Assembly (NCBI RefSeq): GCF_003355005.1
Contig: NZ_CP029985.1
Location: 2,099,001 to 2,163,000, forward strand
Source of the DNA: Sphingomonas sp. FARSPH
Lineage (GTDB): Bacteria; Pseudomonadota; Alphaproteobacteria; Sphingomonadales; Sphingomonadaceae
DNA length: 64,000 nt
Direction: 5' to 3'
Below the pieces are notes generated by a model, which did no database searches, was not told the origin of the DNA, and saw only the letters and a list, made by a program, of their open reading frames with translations. Below, in pieces: positions 1 through 7,498 of the stretch (positions are counted from its first letter, which is position 1; every line of letters begins with the position of its first letter). A program made the translations under genes and the position numbers.

Positions 1-564
1 TTCGAGGAACTGCCGGGCGAGGGCGCCTTCTACGCGCCGAAACTCGAATTCCACCTGACCGACGCGATCGGCCGCACCTGGCAGGTCGGCACGATCCAGT
101 CGGACCGCGTGCTTCCAGACCGGCTCGACGCGAGCTACGTCGGCGAGGACGGCAACCGCCATCGCCCGGTGATGCTGCACCGCGCGATCCTGGGGACGTT
201 CGAACGCTTCATCGGCATCCTGATCGAACACCACGCCGGTCGCTTCCCGCTGTGGCTCAGCCCCGTGCAGGCGGTGGTGGCGACGATCGTCTCCGACGCC
301 GACGATTATGCCGTTGCGGCGGCGGCGAAGCTGCGGGCGGCCGGCATCCGCGTCGAAACCGACCTGCGCAACGAAAAGATCAACTACAAGGTGCGCGAAC
401 ATTCGGTCGCCAAGGTCCCCGTGCTGCTCGTCGTCGGCAAGCGCGAGGCGGAGGAGGGCAAGGTCGCCATCCGCCGCCTGGGCAGCCAGGCGCAGCAGAT
501 CGTGACGCTCGACGCGGCGATCGCTATGCTGCGCGACGAGTCGTTGCCGCCCGACCTTCGCTGA
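1..564 (+). CDS. thrS: Threonine--tRNA ligase, C-terminal part (5' end outside window)
   Basis: This is the last 187 codons of a class II threonyl-tRNA synthetase, which charges tRNA-Thr in the cytoplasm. The reading frame is open from base 1, so the start lies to the left. Visible parts are the end of the catalytic core (GTIQ, then DRLDASYVGEDG and HRPVMLHRAILGTFERFIGILIE, which contain class II motif 3) and, from about codon 75, the anticodon-binding domain (PLWLSPVQAVVATI to the C terminus). The family usually has DF after GTIQ; here it reads SDR. The editing and TGS domains would be upstream. infC follows after a short gap, as in the classical thrS-infC arrangement. Identity is certain; only completeness is unknown. 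Confidence 0.97.
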   Translation, partial: FEELPGEGAFYAPKLEFHLTDAIGRTWQVGTIQSDRVLPDRLDASYVGEDGNRHRPVMLHRAILGTFERFIGILIEHHAGRFPLWLSPVQAVVATIVSDADDYAVAAAAKLRAAGIRVETDLRNEKINYKVREHSVAKVPVLLVVGKREAEEGKVAIRRLGSQAQQIVTLDAAIAMLRDESLPPDLR

Positions 565-579
565 CGTCCTTCCAAAATC

Positions 580-615
580 GTGGCGGTTGCCCTATATTGA
601 AGGGGTAACCGCCAC
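580..615 (+). promoter_or_regulatory. Leader hairpin directly upstream of the infC ribosome binding site
   Basis: Bases 580-588 (GTGGCGGTT) and 607-615 (AACCGCCAC) are perfect inverted repeats. The stem extends inward by a G.U pair and three G-C pairs (590-592 with 603-605), giving about 13 pairs around a 10-nt loop. The right arm ends one base before the AGGAG at 616-620. No U-run follows, so this is not a normal intrinsic terminator. TATATT at 593-598 inside the loop could also be a -10 box. Role inferred: translational control or separation of thrS and infC messages. Confidence 0.55.
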
Positions 616-628
616 AGGAGAAATACCC

Positions 629-1174
629 ATACGTCCTCCCATGATGCGCCGGCCGATGCAGGCGCCACCGATGAACGGCCCTCGGTTCAACGAGTGGATT
701 CAAAGCCCCAAGGTTCGCGTGATCGACCATGAGGGCGAAAACCTCGGCGTGATGTACACGCGCGAGGCCATGGCCGCGGCACAGGAAGTCGGCCTCGACC
801 TCGTCGAAGTGTCGCCAAACGCCGATCCGCCCGTCGCCAAGTTCCTCGACGTCGGCAAGTACAAGTACGAGGCGCAGAAGAAGGCGAACCTCGCCCGCAA
901 GTCGCAGAAGACGCAGGAGATCAAGGAGATCAAGATGCGTCCGAACATCGACGACCACGATTACGACACGAAGATGAAGAAGGTCGTCGAGTTCATCGAG
1001 GAAGGCGACAAGGTCAAGGTGACGATGCGCTTCCGCGGTCGCGAGCTCAGCCACGGCCAGCTCGGCATGAACGTGCTCCAGCGCGTCGCCGAACAGGTCG
1101 CCGAGGTCGCCAAGGTCGAAGCCTATCCGCGCATGGAAGGCCGCCAGATGCTGATGGTCCTCGCACCCAAGTAA
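629..1174 (+). CDS. infC: Translation initiation factor IF-3, probable AUA start
   Basis: IF-3 binds the 30S subunit, keeps subunits apart and checks the start codon. The N domain has GPRFNEWIQSPKVRVID and GLDLVEVSPNADPPVAKFLD, then the lysine-rich linker (YEAQKKANLARKSQKTQEIKEIK), then the C domain ending GRQMLMVLAPK. Start choice: AGGAG lies at 616-620. An in-frame ATA at 629 is 8 nt downstream, which is ideal. The first ATG codons (641, 644) are 20 or more nt away and have no Shine-Dalgarno of their own. A TTG at 587 would lie inside the leader hairpin. A rare start fits IF-3 autoregulation, known from AUU in E. coli. If 641 is used the protein is four residues shorter. rpmI and rplT do not follow. 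Confidence 0.93.
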   Translation: MRPPMMRRPMQAPPMNGPRFNEWIQSPKVRVIDHEGENLGVMYTREAMAAAQEVGLDLVEVSPNADPPVAKFLDVGKYKYEAQKKANLARKSQKTQEIKEIKMRPNIDDHDYDTKMKKVVEFIEEGDKVKVTMRFRGRELSHGQLGMNVLQRVAEQVAEVAKVEAYPRMEGRQMLMVLAPK

Positions 1175-1196
1175 AACGCGCCGAAGTAACCCTTCG

Positions 1197-1220
1197 CCCC
1201 TTCCCGTAATCGGGGAGGGG
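1197..1220 (+). terminator. Hairpin after infC
   Basis: A GC-rich inverted repeat (CCCCTTCCCG, TAAT loop, CGGGGAGGGG, one mismatch) begins about 22 bp after the infC stop. A second small GCGCCGC/GCGG-type hairpin follows at about 1220-1240. There is no T-run, so it may act as an attenuating or RNA-stabilising hairpin. Confidence 0.45.
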
Positions 1221-1602
1221 CGCCGCTTTCGCGGTGCGCTTGCCCGCGTGCGTCCCGCCACTTTTTCTGTCGCTGTTGCCGCCATGGCGCGAGCAAGGGC
1301 GCCTTGCGTGCGCAACGGATGACGGCGCTCTCTGTCCGTCGCTCCCTGTCCGTCGCTGGTCACGCCGATCGTCTGTCGCACCAGCGATCCGGCACCGCTC
1401 CTGCCTCTTTTTGGCGTAACTTTCGAACAATGGGTTCGCAATCCGGACATAGAGTGTTGCGGTTTGGCGACACCGACTTTGAAAATCGGGTTTGGTCGAT
1501 GACGGCAATGTGAAAAAGGTGGACGCGCCGTGCGTCCTCGCCCTAGCCTTTGTCGCAACCCGGATATCCAAAAACATACCGGGGCAATAGGAGAGGATGC
1601 CC
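1221..1602. other. Intergenic region between infC and the TonB receptor gene
   Basis: About 380 bases without a convincing gene. It contains a short imperfect direct repeat (two copies of CTGTCCGTCGCT near 1335-1355) and a less GC-rich stretch (1415-1520) where promoter elements for the receptor gene would be expected. I could not assign a clear -35/-10 pair. AGGAG at 1589-1593 is the ribosome binding site of the next gene. Confidence 0.5.
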
Positions 1603-4431
1603 ATGCGCCTGACCGCGTATCTGCTTTCGGCCGCCACGATTGCGCTGGCCGCCCCGACCATCGTCGCAGCCCAGGACATGACGCCACCCGCCGACGCGCC
1701 CACGACGCAGGGGCAGGCACAGACCAGCACGACGGCGACCGCCAGTGCCTCGGTCGATTCGGGCGAGCTGCCGCCGGCCGGGCAGGAGCCGACCAACCTC
1801 GGCGATATCGTCATCACCGCGACCCGCCGCGCCGAGCGGCTGTCGAACGTGCCGATCGCGGTCAGCGCGGTCAGCGCGCAATCGCTGGAGAATTCGGGCG
1901 CGACCGACATCCGCCAGATGACGCAGCTGACGCCGTCGCTGCTCGTCTCGTCGACCGGGTCGGAAGCCAACGCCTCCGCGCGCATCCGCGGCATCGGCAC
2001 CGTCGGCGACAATCCCGGCCTCGAAAGCTCGGTCGCGGTGTTCATCGACGGCGTCTATCGCAGCCGCACCGGCTCGGGCCTCAACGACATCGGCGAGGTC
2101 GACCGGATCGAGGTACTGCGCGGGCCGCAGGGCACGCTGTCGGGCCGCAACGCGTCCGCCGGCACGATCAACATCATCACCAAGGCGCCCTCCTACACGT
2201 TCGGCGGTTATGCCGAGGGCACGTACGGCAATTACAACGCCGTCCGCCTTGCCGGCGCGATCACCGGTCCGATCATCAAGGACATGCTCGCCTTCCGCCT
2301 CGACGGCGTCTACAACAAGCGCGACGGTTTCTATCAGGACGTCGTCAACAACACTGACTACAACAACCGCAACCGCTTCTTCGTGCGCGGCCAGTTGTTG
2401 TTCGAACCGACGTCGGACATCTCGCTGCGCCTGATCGGCGACTATACGTGGCGCAACGAAAAGTGCTGCGGCGCGGTCTATATCGACCTGCGCGAGAAGC
2501 TCGACCCGACGCCGGGCGTCCCCGGCGACTTCACGATCAACCCGAACGGCAACCGCATCGTCCAGGTGATGCAGCAGATGGGCGCGATCTTCCCCAGCGC
2601 GGGCGATCCGTACAACCGCAAGATCGCCAATACGCTCGGCCGCGCGTACAGCAACGTCACCAAGGATTACGGCGGCTCGGCGCAGCTCGACTGGAACCTC
2701 GGCGGCGCCGGTCTGACCTCGATCACCGCCTATCGCGAATACAAGTCGGGCGGCGCGGGCGACATCGATTACGGCAACCTCGACATCGGCTATCGCCCCG
2801 ACGACGGCAACGCCTTCCGCCAGTTCCATACCTTCACTCAGGAACTGCGCCTGAACGGCGAGGCGTTCGACAACAAGCTCAACTGGCTGATCGGCGGCTA
2901 TTATTCGAAGGAAAATCTGCTCGTCGCCGACAATCTGAAGTTCGGCACGCAATATGGCGCCTTCGCCGCGTGCCGGATCATCGCGACGATCAACCCGCTG
3001 GCGGCGCTGCGCGATCCGACCAAGCCGGGCTGTCTCGGCACCACCCCGCTCGCCGCTTTGGGCGGGGCGACCGGGCGGCAGGCGCTAGGCGCTGGCCTCG
3101 GCGCCGCGGCGGCGTTCCTGCTGCCGGGCATCGACCGGCTGAGCACCGTCAACAATGTCGGCGACACCAACTCGCGCTATTATCAGGACAGCGAGAACTA
3201 CGCCTTCTTCACGCACAACATCTTCAAGGTGACGGACAAACTGTCGATCACCGCGGGCCTGCGCTACACCCACGAGCGCAAGGACTTCCGTGCGACGTTC
3301 AACAACAACAACACCGTCTGCCCGACGCAGCAGGCCGCGCTTAGCCCGCTGCTCGCCAATCCGGCGCTCGCCGCGCTGCAGCCGCTGATCGGCGGCATCA
3401 TCACGCTGACCTGCACGGGCAATTCCACCTCGAGCATCAACAGTTTGACGCCGCAGGACCGGCTCAGCGAAGGTGAATTCACCGGCACCGGCGTCCTCTC
3501 CTACAAGCCGACCAGCGACCTGCTCGTCTACGCCTCCTATTCGCGCGGCTACAAGGCGGGCGGCTACAACCTCGACCGGTCGGATCTCACCGCCAACGTC
3601 TTCGCGCCGCCGACCAATGCCAGCGCCAGCCGGCTGCGCTTCGATCCCGAAACGGTCAACGCCTATGAAGTCGGCCTGAAGTACACCAGCCGCCAATTCA
3701 CCTTCAACGCCGCGGCGTTCCGCCAGGAGTTCAAGAACTTCCAGCTGAATACCTTCAACGGCACCAACTACATCGTCCAGAACATCACCTCGTGCAAGAA
3801 CAGCCTCAACGGGCTGGACCAGGACAACAGCTCGACGACGGGCGTGTGCACCGGCAAGACCGGTTACGGCGTGGTCAGCCAGGGCGTCGAGCTGGAGGCG
3901 GGGCTGTTCCCGGCGAAAGACCTGGCGTTCGCGCTCGGCTACACGCTCGCCGATACCCACTATCGCCACAATCTGGTCGGCAGCGATTCGGGCGAGGCGC
4001 TCGATGCGCAGCTGTTCCTGCTGCCGGGCAGCCAGCTGTCCAACGCGCCCCGCCACACCGTCACCTCGTCGATGACGTTCACGCCGGACTTGGGATCGTC
4101 GGGACTGACCGCGCTCTTCTACGTCGATGGCCGCATGACCAGCGACTATAACACGGGCTCCGATCTGTTCTACGAGAAGCGCCAGGACGGCTTCTTCCTG
4201 ATGAACGCGCGCATCGGCATCCGTGGGCCGGACCAGCATTGGGCGCTGGAATTCTGGGGGCAGAACCTGACCAACACCCGTTACGAGCAGGTGGCGTTCA
4301 ACGCGCCTTTCCAGGGTTCGGGCAGCCTCGCCTCCACGATCAAGCTCGGCACCTCGCCCTCGAACCAGATCTTCACCTCGTTCCTGGCCGAACCGCGCAC
4401 CTACGGCGTCACCGCGCGCATCCGGTTCTAA
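1603..4431 (+). CDS. TonB-dependent outer-membrane receptor
   Basis: A 942-residue TonB-dependent receptor for active uptake across the outer membrane; substrate unknown. Start 1603 is 9 nt after AGGAG and gives a clean signal peptide (MRLTAYLLSAATIALAAP... cut near VAAQ). An in-frame ATG at 1597 is only 3 nt from that site. After an alanine/threonine-rich linker comes the TonB-box-like NLGDIVITATRRAERLSNVP. The plug follows (IRGIGTVGDNPG, VAVFIDGVYRSR, VDRIEVLRGPQGTLSGRNASAGTINIITK), then a 22-strand-type barrel (YASYSRGYKAGGYN, YEVGLKYTSR) ending in RIRF with the usual terminal Phe. No substrate enzyme is adjacent. Confidence 0.93.
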   Translation: MRLTAYLLSAATIALAAPTIVAAQDMTPPADAPTTQGQAQTSTTATASASVDSGELPPAGQEPTNLGDIVITATRRAERLSNVPIAVSAVSAQSLENSGATDIRQMTQLTPSLLVSSTGSEANASARIRGIGTVGDNPGLESSVAVFIDGVYRSRTGSGLNDIGEVDRIEVLRGPQGTLSGRNASAGTINIITKAPSYTFGGYAEGTYGNYNAVRLAGAITGPIIKDMLAFRLDGVYNKRDGFYQDVVNNTDYNNRNRFFVRGQLLFEPTSDISLRLIGDYTWRNEKCCGAVYIDLREKLDPTPGVPGDFTINPNGNRIVQVMQQMGAIFPSAGDPYNRKIANTLGRAYSNVTKDYGGSAQLDWNLGGAGLTSITAYREYKSGGAGDIDYGNLDIGYRPDDGNAFRQFHTFTQELRLNGEAFDNKLNWLIGGYYSKENLLVADNLKFGTQYGAFAACRIIATINPLAALRDPTKPGCLGTTPLAALGGATGRQALGAGLGAAAAFLLPGIDRLSTVNNVGDTNSRYYQDSENYAFFTHNIFKVTDKLSITAGLRYTHERKDFRATFNNNNTVCPTQQAALSPLLANPALAALQPLIGGIITLTCTGNSTSSINSLTPQDRLSEGEFTGTGVLSYKPTSDLLVYASYSRGYKAGGYNLDRSDLTANVFAPPTNASASRLRFDPETVNAYEVGLKYTSRQFTFNAAAFRQEFKNFQLNTFNGTNYIVQNITSCKNSLNGLDQDNSSTTGVCTGKTGYGVVSQGVELEAGLFPAKDLAFALGYTLADTHYRHNLVGSDSGEALDAQLFLLPGSQLSNAPRHTVTSSMTFTPDLGSSGLTALFYVDGRMTSDYNTGSDLFYEKRQDGFFLMNARIGIRGPDQHWALEFWGQNLTNTRYEQVAFNAPFQGSGSLASTIKLGTSPSNQIFTSFLAEPRTYGVTARIRF

Positions 4432-4455
4432 ACGCTCCGTTCGATGGGAGAGGGC

Positions 4456-4488
4456 GGCGGCGCAGCGATGCGCCGCCGTCTTTCTTTC
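4456..4488 (+). terminator. Intrinsic terminator after the TonB receptor gene
   Basis: A perfect 9-bp stem (GGCGGCGCA / TGCGCCGCC) with a GCGA tetraloop is followed by GTCTTTCTTT. It lies 25 bp after the stop codon. Confidence 0.85.
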
Positions 4489-4719
4489 GGCGTGGGCCCG
4501 TCGGGAGCGGGGATCACTATGCCCCGCTGAAAAGGAAAGACGCCGTCACCTTCCGCCCTGTCCTACACGAAACAAATCGTGTACAAGGCGACCCTCAGCT
4601 CTTTCTCAGCATCGGTCATACGTAACAAACGCAAAGCCGAACGACCGAAGATGTCGCGTTCAGGTGTCAATTCTGTCAAGACTCGCGGCGTTTATCGGGC
4701 TTCGTCAGTGCGATAGGCC

Positions 4720-7476
4720 TCACGCGGCGAGCGCAGCCTCGTCGCCGACGGCAGCCGCGAGCAACCGTTTCTCCAGCGCCTTCAGCCGCGCCGGGGCGAG
4801 GATGCGGTCGCCGGTCAGGTCGGTGATGTAGAAGGTGTCGACCGCACGCTCGCCATAGGTCGCGACATGCGCCGAATGCAGCGTCACCTTCGACTGGACG
4901 AGCGCATGGGCGAGTTGGTTGAGCAAGGCCGGCCGGTCGCGCGCATTGACCTCGACGACGGTGAAGCGGTTCGACGCGTGATTGTCGATCAGCACGTTGG
5001 GCGCGATGTCGAACGCCTCCGCCCGCGTCCGCGCGGCGGGTTTGGCGACGAGCCGGTCGGCGAGCTTGCCGCGATTGGCCAGCGCATCCTCGATCGCGGT
5101 CTTCAGCCGGGCCAGCTGTGCGGGGTCGTCGAACGGCCGGCCCAGCGGGTCCTGCACCAGGAAATTGTCGATCGCCATGCCATCGCGCGTCGTGTGGATG
5201 CGCGCGTCGATGATGCTGCCGCCCGCGACATGGATCGCGCCAGCGATACGATAGAATAGGCCGGGGTGGTCGGCGGCGTAGATGGTGACCATCGTCGCGC
5301 CGCGTTCGGGATAGACTTCCGCGTCGATCGCCAGCTGCGCCTCGCCCGCCGCCGCGATGAAGCGCGCGTTGCGCAGCAGCACGTCCTCCGGCTCCGCGAT
5401 CCAATAGGCTTCCGGGAAACGGCGCACGAACGCCTCGTAGCGCGCCGTACCCCAGCCGAGCGCCTCGCCCAGCCGCTGCTGCTTGGCGGTGATCCGCTCG
5501 CCGCGCCCGCGCTGCTTGTGGCCCAGGCGCAGCACCTCTTCGGCCTGTTCGTACAGATCGCCGAGCAGCTGGCGCTTCCACCCGTTCCACGTGCCGGGAC
5601 CCACCGCGCGGATGTCGACGATCGTCAGACAGAGGAGCAGCCGCAGCCGCTCCGCGCTCTGCACCACCGCGCAGAAATCGAGGATCGTCTTGAAATCGGC
5701 AAGGTCGCGTTTAAACGCGGTCGCGGACATCAGCAGGTGGTAGCGGACCAGCCACGCCACCGTCTCCGTCTCCGCCGGCGTCAGACCGAAGCGCGGGCAC
5801 AGCCGCTCGGCGACCTCCGCGCCCAGGATCGAATGGTCGCCGCCGCGCCCCTTGGCGATGTCGTGGAGCAGCACCGCGACATAGAGCACGCGCCGCGACA
5901 CGATCTGGCGGATGATCGCGGAGGCCATCGGATGATCCTCCCTCAGCAGACCGCGATCGATCTGGCCGAGCAGGCCGATCGCGCGGATCGTGTGCTCGTC
6001 GACGGTGTAATGGTGGTACATGTCGAACTGCATCTGCGCGACGACGCGGCCGAAATCCGGCACGAAGCGGCCGAACACGCCGACCTCGTTCATCCAGCGC
6101 AGCACCAGTTCGGGATCGCGCGGGGACGTCAGCACGTCGAGGAACATCGCGTTGGCGTGGCGGTCGGCGCGATAGTCGTCGATCAGCTTGGCGTCGCGCG
6201 TTGCCGCCCGCCAGGCGAGCGGGTGAATCTCCAGTCCGTGCAGGTCGGCGAGGTGGAACATCTCGACCAGGCGGACGGGATCGGCGCGGAAGAAATCGTC
6301 CTCCGGGATCGCCAGCCGCCCGCGGTCGAGCACGAAGCCGTGCAGCTTGCGGGGGCGCCGCCGGATCGTCGGCAGCCCGAACCGCCGCCCGCGCGCCGCG
6401 AACCGCTCGTCGAGATGCGCGAGGAACAGGCCGGTCAGCGTGCCGACGGTGCGCGCCTGCAGGAAGTAATATTGCATGAAGCGTTCGACCGCGGGTTTGC
6501 CGGGCCGGTCGGAAAAGCGCATGCGCGCGGCGATCTCGCGCTGCACGTCGAAGGTCAGCCGATCCTCCGGCCGCCGCGTGATGCTGTGCAGGTGGCAACG
6601 GACCGCCTGCAGGAAATTGTCGGCGCGGTGGAACAGGCGGTACTCGTCCTGCGTCAGCAGCCCGGCGTCGACCAGATCGCGCCCCTGCTGCACGTCGAAC
6701 ACATATTTGCCGATCCAGAACAAAGCGTGCAGGTCGCGCAGGCCGCCCTTGCCCTCCTTGACGTTGGGTTCGACGACGTAGCGCGTGTCGCCCATCTTGC
6801 GGTGGCGCGCGTCGCGCTCCGCCAGTTTGTCGGCGATGAAGGCGCGTTCGGTGCCGTGCTGCACCTCGGCGTGGAACCGGCGCGACGCCTCGTCGTACAG
6901 GTCGACGTCGCCGGTGACGTAGCGCCCCTCCAGCAAGGCGGTGCGGATCGTGCCGTCCGCCTTCGCCTGGCGCACCATCTCGTCGATGCTGCGGCTGGAA
7001 TGGCCGACCTTCAGCCCGATGTCCCACAGCGCATACAGCATCGATTCGATCACCTGCTCCGCCCAGGGCGTCTGCTTGCCAGGCGTCAGGAAACCGATAT
7101 CGACATCGGAATAGGGCGCCATCTCGGCGCGGCCGTAGCCGCCGACCGCGATCAGCGTCAGCCGTTCCCCCGCGGTCGGATTGTGCAGCGGATGCAGCCG
7201 CTGCGTCGCGACGTCGAACAGCACGCGCAGCAATTGGTCGACGAGATAGGCCTGCGCGTTCGACGCCTCCAGCCCGCGCGAGGGGTGGGCGAGTAGCCGG
7301 CGCTCGATCTCCTGGCGTCCGGCGGCGAGCGCGCTCTTGAGCAGGGCAGCGACCTGCTGGCGCAGCGGCGTGCCGGTTGCATCGAAGGTGGCGATCGTTT
7401 CCGCGAGCAGGCGACGATCGACGATCGCGCGGCGGTTGGGCAGATGGTCGAAGCGGCCGGACATGGCCTGCGTCAT
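4720..7476 (-). CDS. glnD: Bifunctional [protein-PII] uridylyltransferase/uridylyl-removing enzyme
   Basis: GlnD is the nitrogen sensor that uridylylates PII when glutamine is low and removes UMP when it is high. The 918-residue product has the nucleotidyltransferase signature VGGYGRAEMAPYSDVD at about 111-126 and NVKEGKGGLRDLHAL in the linker. An HD hydrolase domain (VLLHDIAKGRGGDHSILGAEVAE, about 480-500) and two C-terminal ACT domains (TIYAADHPGLFYRIAG; VEVNARDRPALLNQLA) follow. Starts at 7476 (MTQAM) and 7464 (MSGRF) are both possible; neither has a strong ribosome site. It lies 22 bp downstream of mutS on the same strand and is probably co-transcribed. Confidence 0.96.
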   Translation of the reverse strand: MTQAMSGRFDHLPNRRAIVDRRLLAETIATFDATGTPLRQQVAALLKSALAAGRQEIERRLLAHPSRGLEASNAQAYLVDQLLRVLFDVATQRLHPLHNPTAGERLTLIAVGGYGRAEMAPYSDVDIGFLTPGKQTPWAEQVIESMLYALWDIGLKVGHSSRSIDEMVRQAKADGTIRTALLEGRYVTGDVDLYDEASRRFHAEVQHGTERAFIADKLAERDARHRKMGDTRYVVEPNVKEGKGGLRDLHALFWIGKYVFDVQQGRDLVDAGLLTQDEYRLFHRADNFLQAVRCHLHSITRRPEDRLTFDVQREIAARMRFSDRPGKPAVERFMQYYFLQARTVGTLTGLFLAHLDERFAARGRRFGLPTIRRRPRKLHGFVLDRGRLAIPEDDFFRADPVRLVEMFHLADLHGLEIHPLAWRAATRDAKLIDDYRADRHANAMFLDVLTSPRDPELVLRWMNEVGVFGRFVPDFGRVVAQMQFDMYHHYTVDEHTIRAIGLLGQIDRGLLREDHPMASAIIRQIVSRRVLYVAVLLHDIAKGRGGDHSILGAEVAERLCPRFGLTPAETETVAWLVRYHLLMSATAFKRDLADFKTILDFCAVVQSAERLRLLLCLTIVDIRAVGPGTWNGWKRQLLGDLYEQAEEVLRLGHKQRGRGERITAKQQRLGEALGWGTARYEAFVRRFPEAYWIAEPEDVLLRNARFIAAAGEAQLAIDAEVYPERGATMVTIYAADHPGLFYRIAGAIHVAGGSIIDARIHTTRDGMAIDNFLVQDPLGRPFDDPAQLARLKTAIEDALANRGKLADRLVAKPAARTRAEAFDIAPNVLIDNHASNRFTVVEVNARDRPALLNQLAHALVQSKVTLHSAHVATYGERAVDTFYITDLTGDRILAPARLKALEKRLLAAAVGDEAALAA

Positions 7477-7498
7477 AGCGCCATCGCAGGCAGCGTCG

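Noticed and set aside
5266..7296. 676-codon open frame antisense to glnD
   Set aside because: Reads as shadow of glnD; no signal, motif or ribosome site supports it.
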